From assembly GCA_003415625.1 (NCBI GenBank), contig PYIU01000002.1, positions 4,898,001-4,962,000 of the forward strand: DNA of 64,000 nucleotides, read 5' to 3'. A model generated the notes under the pieces. That model did not search any database, was not told the origin of the DNA, and was given only the letters and a program-made list of their open reading frames with translations. This stretch comes from Aquanectria penicillioides. Taxonomy: Eukaryota; Ascomycota; Sordariomycetes; Hypocreales; Nectriaceae. Position 1 is the stretch's first letter. Every line of letters begins with the position of its first letter. Both the position numbers and the translations under genes were made by a program. Shown here in pieces: positions 37,018 through 48,208 of this stretch.

Positions 37018-37705
37018 GGGATCAAACGCGGCGTGTTGTTTGAGAGAGCCTCCAAGTGCTTCCCTTACTTAGAGTTGTGCCCGTGGACAAGGGAGGCCTG
37101 GGTACGGTTGTGTGGAACGGTGATGACACAGCGCAGGTTGAACACCATATTGCAACCACCTTAATCCAGTTACGGAGATACCGAACCGAAGGAAGCTCAG
37201 CATATGTTACGCCTGAGGTATAATCAATAGCACATGTCTCGCTAGAAAGTACGACTTTGGAAGCTGGTTGGCTAGTGTGGGCAATCAGGGTGATGAGGGC
37301 CGGTACGTAGAGCCGCACTCACAGGAACTCCGGCGTGCAATCAAGGGTCCCCAAGGACCCCAATGAGACGCGAGGCACGGTGCTCTTACACAACAGCCTA
37401 TAGCATGGTTTGCTTTTTCCCCCTTAAGATGCAATTGAATGCTGCTGACACTCCATGTCAGAGGCTTGGGACCATTGAATGCCCCGTCAGCAGGCCCCGA
37501 ACGAGATGAGCAATGCATTTGTTGTGCGGGTTGGTCACTGCCGCACGGCCTCTGTTTCTTTGCCGACCGATTGACACTGAGGAGATGCGCGAGTCCGGTT
37601 TGGATGATATATGCCGAGCGTGTCTCCCCTAGGCTGGAATGCTAGATGTCAGATGGTGGTATGCGATGGGTTGGTCTCAGTAAGTTAGTCCCAAGCTCGC
37701 TTGCT

Positions 37706-37735
37706 GGGTAGGTGGGTGGGTGGGTGGATGGGTGG
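37706..37735. repeat. GGGT tetranucleotide repeat
   Basis: Tandem GGGT units with one GGAT variant. On the G-rich strand it could form a G-quadruplex (four or more GGG blocks at 1-nt spacing). Confidence 0.75.
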
Positions 37736-38495
37736 CTATGCGTTGCCTGCACCCTGCCCTGGTTGCTGGCACCTGGCACCTGGAAGGCAGCCGCTAATCC
37801 TGATGGCCACGCTACAGGCAAGATGGTGTGCGTCGCAAGGAAATCAAAAGCAAGCCCTCCACTGGCAGATTGATGACAGGCCAGGAAATCGTGGAGAGGA
37901 AACAAGCCACGGGCTAGGGTTGCTTCTTGGGACCACCTAGCGCACTCCCTGCAGCGGAGCGGAGGGTGCGAGACTGACGGAGAGTCGATATCACCACCCC
38001 AAATCAGACGGCCGAGAAGCAAAGAGAACAAAGCCACACACGCTTCTAGCCAGCACCTCCCGCCAAGGGATATCCGGGTCTGCGGGCTGAGGCTTCTATT
38101 GTCCGCATATGTACCTGTTCGTATAGACCCATGGTTGGCTACCCTCCTCTGTTCCCTTTGTGCTGAGCGTGAGGGAGGCACGGGAGGGAAGCGGGGGGTA
38201 TGGAGGGAGGGATAGAACAGAGACGCAGCGAGGAAGGGCGGGAAGACAATCGGAAAGGGAGAAGCAGGCACGGGTGCTTAGGCATAGGCATAGACACATA
38301 TATGGACATACACATAGACGCAGACGTAAACACAGACACAAACATGAACAGCGACTGAGACCGAGACCGGGAACACTCTGATACCCACCCGGCAACGTTG
38401 GGTCTGGACGAGGTGAGATTGGCCACCGTGGACTTGTGATGACCCGGCTGGGGTGTATGTATGCATACACACCGAAGCAGATGCAAGCTGGGACT

Positions 38496-38541
38496 GTGGT
38501 GGTGGTGGTGGGGGTGATGGTGGTGGGGGTGACGGTGGTGG
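38496..38541. repeat. GGT/GGGGT repeat
   Basis: G-rich imperfect GGT repeats interspersed with GGGGGT blocks; also G-quadruplex-prone. Confidence 0.7.
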
Positions 38542-38810
38542 CTTGTCTGTCTCGGTCGAGTCCTGAGATGCTGCGAGACATGGAGACGAAGCAATACCAG
38601 GGAGAAAGTACCTGGATGACAATGGAGGCAAAGGATGATCCACTGGACCCTCTGAGGATGCTGTCATCCCTGATCCCGCAGCAGCCACTGTCGTTCCCCC
38701 TCCAACGTCCTCTGCGTGCGGATGTGGCATTCCTCCAGGCGATGCTTAAAGTCTCCCTTGAACCCGCCCAAGAAAGCTCTGGTTGCTCTGTTGACAGGAG
38801 ACCATTCATG

Positions 38811-38840
38811 TTCCTGTTCCTGTTCCTGTTCCTGTTCCTA
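38811..38840. repeat. TTCCTG hexamer x5
   Basis: Five tandem TTCCTG units, the last changed to TTCCTA. It produces a spurious Asn-Arg repeat frame on the minus strand. Confidence 0.85.
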
Positions 38841-39183
38841 TTCATAGCATAGCTGCGCGACTAAACTGGCTAGCATACAATCCTACGCTGCGTTTGCTCG
38901 CCCGCTTGACTATTCTTCGTTCTGCGGTGTTCGAATCTAGGTAGTCAGAGAAGGACCTCTATCGCCGTGGCTCCTTCCTGTGCAACCGCCGTCGCTCTTT
39001 CTACCTTCCCTTCTCCTTCCCTCCTTGCATCCCCCAACTCACTCGCCCGACGGCTGTTTGCACCTGCCTCACACTGGCCAGGCCTGCTGCTCACACACCT
39101 CGCACCTCGCACCCACAGCTGCACTCCCTCGCACTTACACGCACGTCACGACGACAGGACGCACAACACCAACCACAACACAT

Positions 39184-39207
39184 CACAGCACAGCACAGCA
39201 CAGCACA
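39184..39207. repeat. CACAG pentamer repeat
   Basis: Four to five tandem CACAG units in the region upstream of the gene at 39729. Confidence 0.75.
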
Positions 39208-39595
39208 ACGCAAGACATCGTCACTCAACTCGAAGTAGATCCCGGATTGACCTTGCTACGCACGACCTATTCGCACCACAGCAAACACCTAGGCCTTGAC
39301 CATCTTGCGTAACGCTCACCTCGTGCCCACCCTCTTGCAAAGGCCGAGGACGTCGAGTACGCCTTCATCCTTCAAGGTCATGAGAGGATCATCTATGTGC
39401 GCCTGTATTCCCGGTCTCTGATACAGCCACTCCAAAAATATCGCAAGGTGCGCTCGGCGAGTTTTTCAAGGTCTACCCGGCATCGATACCGTCATTCAAG
39501 AATCACCCGTCTCTGAATCACCTAATATTCACCACCGCCTCACCCCAACCTCACTCTAACCTCACTTTTCATTTGGAACAGAAATCACACCCTCG

Positions 39596-39673
39596 GTAAG
39601 TGACCATGTCAGAGATTTCGCTTCATTAATCTCAGTCCATTGGGAAGTTATCTGCTTACACAAAACCTTCCAG
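39596..39673 (+). other. possible 5' UTR intron
   Basis: A consensus donor (CG/GTAAGT) at 39596 and an acceptor (CCTTCCAG) ending 39673 bound 78 nt with a branch-like ATTAATC. It lies 55 nt upstream of the start codon at 39729 and would remove an upstream ATG at about 39605. This is inference from splice signals only. Confidence 0.4.
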
Positions 39674-39728
39674 ACACCCTGCGCAACGTTGGTTTCCTCT
39701 CATATATATAATTTCAACACCACTCAAC

Positions 39729-41357
39729 ATGGCGAACGGTTTCGATCGCCTCGAGCGGTTCTTCGCCAAAAGGAAGGCGGCAGCCACTTCCGCCGACCCT
39801 AGTGAACCCGCTTTGGTCGCTGGCGCTGTCACGACTGAACAGCAATTCCCCTCTCCGTCATTCATTCGCCCCAAAACTACTCGAATGGCCGCTCGAGAAG
39901 AAGTTATCGTCAAGCAGCCTAGTATCCGCTCTCCTTCCATTGCCGAGTCCCGGAGCCCCCAGAGAATGGAGTCTATAAGATCACAGACCTCGCAGCCATT
40001 CTCGGATTCCCACCGTTTACAATACTCTCCCATCAGAACCTCCTCGTTGAGGCACCTTCAGGCTCAACGTTTGTTAGACGGGTTCGACGATCTCCAATTC
40101 CCCCGACCTCCCAACCACAATGGAGAGACCTCCCCCCTATCATCAAGGTCTCGTCAAACCCCATCTTTTGAGCTCTCGACCCACCGCAGCCCTCATTGCA
40201 GTTCCCAAACTCATACTACTATTGAGTCTGAGAGATTTGACACTCCTCCAAGCTCAGATCTTGAAGAGGACGATGACCCACGCTGTCCTCGCCGCTTTAG
40301 AAACAAAAAGCTTCCTGAGCTCCCACACGGAGCTTTACCCACTCCTAGTCCCTCTCCCGAACTGTCTCCCGTTTTAGACTACAACTTGAAAGAGTCGAGG
40401 TCTATCGACATTTTGAACAGAGCTGTCTATCAAGACATTCATCCCCACCTTCGCGATTCTACGGGTCAGTCGGCCCTTCGGAGAACTCGAAGCCAGTCTA
40501 GCTTGACATTGTCAATCAGTCGAGGATCTCTCAGCAGTTCTACTCTGAAAGAGCCTAATTTCATCGATTTCCTTAATCTTAGCGATGACGACATTGCAGA
40601 GTCTGAACCAGACAGCCTAGATATGCCAGAGTTGGATCAGACTGCCTCGTCAGCATTGTTTCAAGCTATCGCACCTCCCCAGCATTCGTGTCTCACCCTT
40701 ACACCACCACGCCGTAGCCGCCCAGCTACCGCGGCTGCCTTCGAGGCCGCCAGGATTGCCAATCGATACAACTTCGATCTAGTGTACGTTGTCAACTTGT
40801 GGCCTGATATGTCTATCTCTCCAACTGGAGGACCCGAAGAAGACACCGCTTCCTTCGACTCCGGCTTCTCTGCCAAATCACCTACAGGCTTGACAGGCCG
40901 TCTCCTTGCGGCTTATGGCCTCGAGAATGTCAAATCTCCTTTCCAGATTTCCGCTGCTGTTCATTCCAAGATTCTTCGATCTGGTGGCTGGATCGAGTAT
41001 CGAAACCAAGAGGCTTGCAACAACGAGTTCGCCCGTGGCTACGCTTGCGCTTTTTACACCAGCCAGTATTCGAGGATAGGATCCATCGTCTCAAATATGT
41101 CATCTTCACACTCGAAGATGAGACAAAGCGATCGAGGCATTGTCTTTGCGGCGTACCGAAAACCTAGAGCTGAGGGCAGCACGGCTGTTGTCGGTTCTAG
41201 TCATGATGAGCTAGCAGACGTCCACAAAGACGCCGAGGCTCTAGTCGAGATGCTTATTGACATTCATGTCGCGAACAGACTGCGACAGCCTCTTCCCAAT
41301 TCCCAACATTCTGACGAAACGGGCCCTATGCCGATGCAAAGATTCGGCTTGGTGTGA
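39729..41357 (+). CDS. conserved-looking hypothetical protein, single exon
   Basis: This is an uninterrupted frame of 542 codons. The first 300 residues are disordered and rich in Ser/Pro/Arg, with PELPHGALPTPSPSP and RRTRSQSSLTLS segments. Residues about 335-510 look folded, with the pattern of a GAF-like sensor domain: ANRYNFDLVYVVNLWPD, GLTGRLLAAYGL, ILRSGGWIEYRNQEACNN, FARGYACAFYTSQYSR, and RGIVFAAYRKPR. The last part, KDAEALVEMLIDIHVANRLR, is helical. I do not recognise the family by name; the GAF-like reading is inference from strand/helix rhythm. There is no signal peptide or membrane segment. It is tail-to-tail with the ABCA gene, 552 bp apart. The start at 39729 is the first ATG after a possible leader intron. 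Confidence 0.85.
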   Translation: MANGFDRLERFFAKRKAAATSADPSEPALVAGAVTTEQQFPSPSFIRPKTTRMAAREEVIVKQPSIRSPSIAESRSPQRMESIRSQTSQPFSDSHRLQYSPIRTSSLRHLQAQRLLDGFDDLQFPRPPNHNGETSPLSSRSRQTPSFELSTHRSPHCSSQTHTTIESERFDTPPSSDLEEDDDPRCPRRFRNKKLPELPHGALPTPSPSPELSPVLDYNLKESRSIDILNRAVYQDIHPHLRDSTGQSALRRTRSQSSLTLSISRGSLSSSTLKEPNFIDFLNLSDDDIAESEPDSLDMPELDQTASSALFQAIAPPQHSCLTLTPPRRSRPATAAAFEAARIANRYNFDLVYVVNLWPDMSISPTGGPEEDTASFDSGFSAKSPTGLTGRLLAAYGLENVKSPFQISAAVHSKILRSGGWIEYRNQEACNNEFARGYACAFYTSQYSRIGSIVSNMSSSHSKMRQSDRGIVFAAYRKPRAEGSTAVVGSSHDELADVHKDAEALVEMLIDIHVANRLRQPLPNSQHSDETGPMPMQRFGLV

Positions 41358-41909
41358 AACCGCCGTCTTTGCTTGTTTTCGCACATTTCCTACTCTACTA
41401 TTATGGCCTTGTTCAACAAAATTCCCTACCGTTATTTACAGCCATGCACCCCGGCCAGGTGTTTAATGGGCTGTTTTTTTTTTTTTTTAAAATCTCTGTC
41501 AAGATACCTCTGAGGGCGGTTGGTTGTGGTTTACCAACTCAACGATTTATACGACCATGGATGGCGTCACGGACTGATTTGCCAGCTCCCTAATACAAAC
41601 CGGCGAGCTTCAGGTGCTGTGATGACGATAACTAAGAAATGTCATGTTTACGAGGCTCGAGCGCGGAGTAACAGTGTGTTTTTATTCAGCTACCACATGC
41701 TGAGGAGGATTTGCATGCTCATCACAAAAAAAACACAAACAAATACACAGTGGATACTTGCCACTAACAGAATCCTGGATCCTGCAGGCAAGGAGTTGAC
41801 CCTCCAAACCAGTAGTGAATTGATGTCTGTTTAGATCATTTCTTTCGATTGATGCGTGACTACAGTGATATGCACTTGTAATAGTTCCTTTGTACATCGG
41901 ACGCTTGTC
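41358..41909. other. convergent intergenic region
   Basis: It holds the 3' ends of two convergent genes and a T14 run near 41476. No gene is seen. Confidence 0.5.
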
Positions 41910-44900
41910 TCATCGATGCCAGCGAATCTTGGGTAGAAATCCGCTTGTGTCCATGCCATCTTCCTCCTGGACGTGATTCTCTCTCACAACGCCCAAAAAG
42001 ACCCGCTCAAGTGTAGCACCGCCGATTGAGTAATATTCGATGCCCATCTTGTGCTTACCACTCTCAAATAACTCGATCGCCTTGGCCACGGGGCTAGTAC
42101 CAGGGACTGTGAAGCGCACTTGGCCACCCAGCATGTCACGCTCCAGCTGTGCGCCAGGGAGTTCGGCAATAATCCATTGTCGAACGCGATTCATCTCTTC
42201 TGGCGTTGATGTCGGCGCCGTAGTGAGCAGAAGGCTCACATAGTAAACGTTGTTGTAGCGCTTACGCAGGGCCTGCGTGGTGCCGACGGCGAGAAGTCGT
42301 TTGGAGATGATGGCGGTGCGGGTCGCCAACGTGTCGGCCTCTTCCATGCTGTGCGTCTATTTCGTGCGTTATTAGCTTGCATTGTTCCAGAACCTGCGTC
42401 ACCTTGGTTCTTACAGTCAGAAGCAGAGAGCGGTTGGGCGTGATCTCCTGGATAATCTTCCAAAAGGCTCGCTTCGCAACGGCATCCATGGCCGAAGTCG
42501 GCTCGTCGAGTACGAGCACGGGAGGCTTGCCCATCAATGCAATTGCCAAGCTGAGTTTTCTTTTGTTGCCCCCAGAGAGCTTTGAAGCCAGAGTATGGGC
42601 ATGAGGGGTCAGGCTTAGTCGTGTCATGACGTGGTCCACATTCGCTTTGACGTCCTTGATACCTTTGATTCGCGCATAGAATGATAGGTGCTCTTGGGTG
42701 TTCATCATGTCAAGGGCGTCGTATTGAGGACACACTGTGAGTATGTTAGCACACCGTCAACCTACTCAACATAAGTGTTCCCTCCTACCTCCAAGGTGCT
42801 TTTGGGCCGATCGGGTTCTGGCTTCCTCTCCTCGAAGAAATACGGTTCCGTGATCGGCTGTCAACTCGGACTGGATAAGGTTAACTAGAGTAGACTTCCC
42901 AGCACCATTCGGTCCAATCAGTGCCATAACATCACTCTCTGGAAGTCCGAATGTAACATCGTCAACTGCCTTATTGGATCCGAAAGACTTGCTGAGATGA
43001 AGAATCCGGAGCAAGTCTGAGTCTGCATGTTCAGCCCTCGTCTCCTCGGCTTTCACTTCGTCGCTGGGAGTTGCAGCAGGGCTCTTTTCCGCATCACCAA
43101 TCCTAACGCTTGCACCTTTCCGACGGAACAGAGCAACGTCTCCTTCGATCCAAATGATTACAAGGAGCAGCACGAGAACTTGAAGGCAAAGATAGAGAAT
43201 CGGGCCACCATAGCCGTAGATAGAGGCTGGCGGAGTGTTCTCCCCATCCTTGCAACCCACTTCAAGGACGTTGAGGCCTATCAACATCGCCCTGAAAACA
43301 TTTCCAATTGGAAGAATTAGATAAAGCCCAAAGGTGATGCCGAGCGTCAATTTGTCCATCTGTGCAGCATCTGAATACCCAGAGCCAACCTTGGATGTGT
43401 GTTAGCGGAGGATGGTTTAAAGAGGGTAAAGGAGGACCTGCAGCAAAAGAAATGGCTGCGATGGCATACATGAGAAAACTCACGCCCGCCATTGCGAGGA
43501 AGGACTTCAAGGGTCCAGATACGAAGTGTGAGACGACATAACCCAGCAGGATAGCCGCCAAACCATAGAGTGCCAGGATCGGCAACATTACCCAGATAGG
43601 GCCGTTCCATGGCAGTTGAGTGCTGATAACGGCTGTCACTCCCACTGAAATGGCGAGAACAAACATAAAATCAAACATCCCATATGCGACCCAAAGGGGT
43701 CCACGACGGACACCGTTGGCATACTCCAAGGCTCGCACCTTTCGAGCCTTTTCGATGGAAGGGTAGAGAACAAAGGCAGCAGGATAAATAGTCTGTAGTA
43801 GTGTGAAGAAAACGACATATATTGTACCAATGTTGTTTGCTGACTGGTCATATTAGCATATATGTGCTTGTATGCAACATTTCTGGGCTCACTTACTCTA
43901 CGGGTCGCGGCAAAGCCCTCTTGGGACGCGATGATTTCTATGCCACTCTCCATCTGGCTCCAGAGGCTAATCATGGTGGATCCAGCTGATGCACCGTAGG
44001 AGTTGAGCTGGTAAGCGAGGATTGGCGCGTTGGTCTTTGACCCTGTAAATACACCACCAGGTCCCGACGACCTGTTGTTGGCAATATAGTCAAGAAAACT
44101 CTGTCGGTCATCTAGAACAACTGGAAAACTGCCGTACAGTGTGATGTCCACATCGGACATTTCCTGATGTTGATCCTGAGCCATGGTGTAAAGAGTCGTG
44201 TTTGCGGATGGTGGAGCTATTGCGATCCGATCGCAGCCATATTCAACGCAACTCTCTGTCCAATACAGAGTAGGGGCTTGAGGGGGGTGAAGCTGTGGTT
44301 GGATTGGCGCACATGACGGCTTCTGATATTCCTTCATCAGATCCTTAAAATTAGGAGTGATGATGAGAGGCAGCGCCAAGACATATAGGTATGGCCACCA
44401 AAACCTCCTGAGAACAGTGAACCTCTTTCTTAGCAGAACTCTCACTTGAGCCCAGAATGGTGTCACTTCGCCAGGGGACATCTCAAATTCATTCTCGGCT
44501 GCTCCAATATTGCTCTTGGAAAGCTCAATCTCGAGTTCACCGGCGACGCGAAGGAAGACATCTTCAACCTGAGGACCTGAGATGGAGACATCCTCAACGC
44601 CAAGTGACGCCAAGGAAGAGCATAGCTCAGCAGCAGAGCGAGAGTCAGGAGTTGAATAGACCAATCGATCTTGGTGTACTGAAGCTGGGTATTCGATGGC
44701 CAATCTCGAAGTAGCCAAGGGAGCAAAAACCTTGTATCCGCCGCCATAGATATCCTTGAGCTCAGCTGCGGCCCCTTGACATTTCACTTTACCTTTGGAA
44801 AGAATGACAATGCGATCTGCAAGAACGTCGACTTCGTCGAGGAAGTGAGTGGTGAAAATGATGCTTCGCTTGGATCGTTGCTGGAGTAGAATTTCCCATA

Positions 44901-46812
44901 TAACCCGGCGTGACAGAGGGTCTAGGCCAGATGTGCATTCGTCAATAAAGCATATTGATGAATCTCCAACAAACATGCAAGCCAGTTGCAGCTTGCGCTT
45001 CTGGCCACCACTGAGGGTCTTGGCTTTGCTGTTGCGCTTCAGTTCCAGATCACAAGCCCGGATGAGCTCATCGAGCTGTTGCGGTGTTTCCCTTCCAGCC
45101 TTTATTTGATTCCACAGGCGGACATGCTCCAAAACTGTAAGCTCGCCCCAGAGAGTGTTTTTCTGTGGACACAGGCCTATCTGTGACGGTGACGCATCCA
45201 GCCTCACACTTCCTTCTGTAGGCGTGATGAATCCAGACATCATGTGCAGTGTTGTAGTCTTACCGGAACCGTTGGGTCCCACGAGACACAGAATCTGCCC
45301 TTTATGGCCTTGAATACTGACCCCATCAACAGCTGTCACGGGTCTCCACTTCCCACAACAGAACAGACGCTCTAGAAAGTTGGGGATGAATCTCTTCTTG
45401 AGGTCAAAGGTTGCAGCGACCACACCAGCAACACCTGTGGTATTTCGAGCAAAAGTCCTCTTCCGAAAGTCAATTCCATGCATGAGATGCTCAACAAACA
45501 TGGCGCCGATAGGATAAGCAAAGATGTGTAGAGCAAGAAATCCAAGCATTGTCGCTTGAGTGACATGATACGACTTGGAGTTGATACCGGCATCTTCTGG
45601 TGGGATTTTGGTCAGATCTGCCCCTGTGCTGTTAAGTTCCCAGAGGCACATCTGCTGAGTGAAGAAGACATGGTTTGAACTCGGGAAGAAAAGCGATAGG
45701 AGAAGTGCCCCGGTGTATTGCGGCTTGGGATGCAGTTGGAAGCTGTAGATCTGAGCGGCCACGGAGAGGAGAAGAAACATCCCGATTACATAGATGGCCG
45801 AAACTCGCGACTTTGTAAAAAATGCTGCCGCAAAAACGGTTGCGCTGTTCACAGCAAGGCCAAGGAGGATTTGCCAGCCGATTATGATGCCAAGGCTCGA
45901 TGTCGGGAACATAAGATGACCGTACAACGCTCCAAACGCAATGAAGCACGGCAGACAGAGGATGTCAAAGACAATCAGCCATCCCAAGATCCTAGCGACA
46001 GCAGCACTGCCACCACCCATCGCATCCACCAGCTGGGACATTCCAGACTCCCTCTCAGAGGTGATGAGGCCTGCGAAGCGATAGATGATGAAGAAATAGC
46101 AGGCGAACAGAGCAAACACATAGACTTGTCCTATAAGCCGGACAGAATCCTGCCGGTGAAGGAGATCTTGCTCCGCCTGTGTCTGCACAGTAAACATGAC
46201 AGTCTCGGGTATTGTAGTCGAGTTGGTAATGGCATTATTGATGGCAAGTTGAAGAGGCAGGTAAAGGTTCTCTTGGTCACTCTTGTGTTCCTTGACGTTG
46301 AAGTGGGTATCATCGCGAGCAGGATCCGCTCTGATTATGTACTGCCAGGTATGATTTGTACTCTGACTATTCTCGATGTTTCCTGTAGTCAGAGGAGAGT
46401 CGACAAACGTAACGGCGGCATGGCAGTCGCTGACGCCTCGAAGGTTTGCAAGACACACGGTTGTCAAGTAGGATTCGTCATCGAGGAACAAGAGCTTGCT
46501 TTTGTCGAGAGAGTCTGTGAAGGTCTTTATGACGCGAGTTGCATCAGAACCTAGGTGTGGGGGTTGCACGATGACGAGTTTGCCGTTGAGCGTTTCGCTG
46601 AGGGTTTTAATAGGAGTCGGGGTCGCGACGCCGAAGCCGTTGGACGATGCAAGGAAGGAGGGGACAGAGGCGAGGACGGCGAGGATAGCGAGCGGGAAGC
46701 CATAGACGGAGAGGAGGAACCCGACGGGGTGTTTAACGACTGTAACTAGAAAGTTTTTGTAAACAAGGGCGCGAAGTTGGCGAGCAAATGCTCCCATGTT
46801 GAAGGACACCAT
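41910..46812 (-). CDS. ABC transporter, subfamily A-type full transporter
   Basis: Five exons (46812-43897, 43843-43438, 43370-42789, 42734-42415, 42356-41910) sum to 4,671 nt, or 1,556 residues. The layout is TMD1-NBD1-TMD2-NBD2. An N-terminal membrane helix (FPLAILAVLASVPSFL) is followed by a large loop, about residues 50-215, and a cluster of helices to residue 440. NBD1 has Walker A GPNGSGKTTT (near 505), signature LSGGQKRK (near 600) and CFIDECTSGLDP. NBD2 has GPNGAGKSTL (near 1261), LSGGNKRK (near 1351), VLVLDEPTSAMD and the switch THSMEEAD. The big loop after TM1 and the NBD style fit ABCA lipid-type exporters, a small and little-studied group in fungi; the substrate is unknown. In NBD1 the usual DEP after Walker B reads DEC. 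The intron at 43437-43371 has an unusual GTCCTC donor but fits in phase. Confidence 0.92.
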
Positions 46813-48208
46813 GGTGTATCAAGGAACCTCTTGGCGACGCAGAGACATGTGGACAAATGCTCGAGGTGTAGAAGGTGGTACTTTTTCCAAATACCAATCT
46901 CCCATGAGAGACTGAGAGAAGGTTCAATTTGATGTATCACGATTAAAAATAGAGACAAAGATGGGAGGTTGTGCAGCACACATCCGATTTCGAGACAGAA
47001 ACACTGGCGGATGCGCTCACTTACATACAACCCTCTGCAAGGCGAAGCATGCGCACTCGGCACAGAGAGCAGACCAAAGACATGACATCTATCCCACTTT
47101 GGATTTGAAATATCTTTGAAACCGTCGAGGGCCACAAGCATCGCAAGATCATCAATCACAAACTACACAAGACCACGCCATGGACACTGGCGGAGTGGAG
47201 ATGGCCAGCCCGCATAATGGCCTCCAGCAGCGGCGTCAATCTCTCGTGTTGGCAGAGCTCAGCCTCAGTCCCTTTTGGCGATCCGGGGAGGGGAAACGAA
47301 ACCCAAATAGGCTCTTTCTAGACGCAGCCGTAGGGCGTAGCGTCGGGTTCATCAACCTGAGTCCTCCCGTTGTCTGTCGTGTCTCGGGGCGCTGCTCAGC
47401 CTTCCATCCTTCGCATCCTGACTGGGGTTGGCGGATTCTATACGATGGGGGACTTTGTTAGCCTCCGGCGGCCGACGCTCGAACATGGGGACATGGGCCA
47501 AATATAGGCCAACCATGAGCCGTTGTCAGGCACAGGCCGAGCACTGATTGTCGGTCTTGTATTTGTCGGTTCGTCTATTAGTCTCGTCTCGTCTCGTCTA
47601 GTTTGCAGCGGCCGCCTCGTTGCCAACAACCACGTTTCAGCTTCATACTTAGTTACGAGGCAGCGAGGCTATGAATGCGCTTTTCTCGCGATGCCATTCC
47701 ATCACTGTATATTATTATTTTTTTTTTCTTTCTCGAGGCTTGTACTTGCTTTCACCAACGATCGCGAGGAATCGGTCGTCGCGTCTCGCAGTGCGCAACT
47801 GGTTTCCTCGAGGGATGGGTTAGTGAGAAATCCCAGGCACATCCAGTCACTACCCTGTCTTATACGAGATGCCGGCAAATGGAGGTCCTTGGCATCACAC
47901 CGTAAGAACCCAATTCCAAGTTCGCTTATACCCATCCGGTCTCTAGCGGGAACCATCAAGGGACTTCCCGTAGGAAGCACACATCCTACATTGATTCAAA
48001 GAGGATGAGAGCTTACGGCCGATGCTGACCATGAGAGCTTGACCATGAGCAACCTCTCCGTAATTAGCCAGTATCTCAAAATCGTTAAACAAACACAAGA
48101 TGAATCACGTTGGAACATGTATGTATATCCAATATTCAGGAACAGGGGCTGTATATATTGATGTTAATACATCCTGTCTTGCCAAGCTTCTAGACGCTCA
48201 CCACATTC
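46813..48208. other. intergenic 1.4 kb
   Basis: No supported gene. It includes the ABCA promoter and the 3' end of the PTPA gene. A short GTCTC/TCGTC repeat occurs near 47580-47600. Confidence 0.5.

Larger units (their letters stand above)
31943..39728. other. 7.8 kb gene-free region rich in simple repeats
   Basis: No open frame here has motifs, splice signals or composition of a real protein. Two long minus-strand frames (37642-38271 and 38096-38845) are low-complexity read-throughs of repeats. The stretch holds an AT-rich tract at 32885-32924, T runs near 34639-34664, CCAT repeats at 35721-35750, an A27 run at 36991-37017, GGGT repeats at 37706-37735, GGT repeats at 38496-38541 and hexamers at 38811-38840. 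The final 800 bp are probably the promoter and leader of the gene at 39729. It is also much longer than the typical intergenic gap of this window. I see no transposon ORF. Confidence 0.6.

Noticed and set aside
37642..38845. Two long minus-strand frames (209 and 249 codons)
   Set aside because: They translate simple repeats (Asn-Arg, Thr-Thr-Thr-Pro, His/Pro runs) and lack any family-like block.
45718..46554. 278-codon plus-strand frame inside the ABCA gene
   Set aside because: It is a shadow of the well-supported minus-strand ABC transporter coding sequence.
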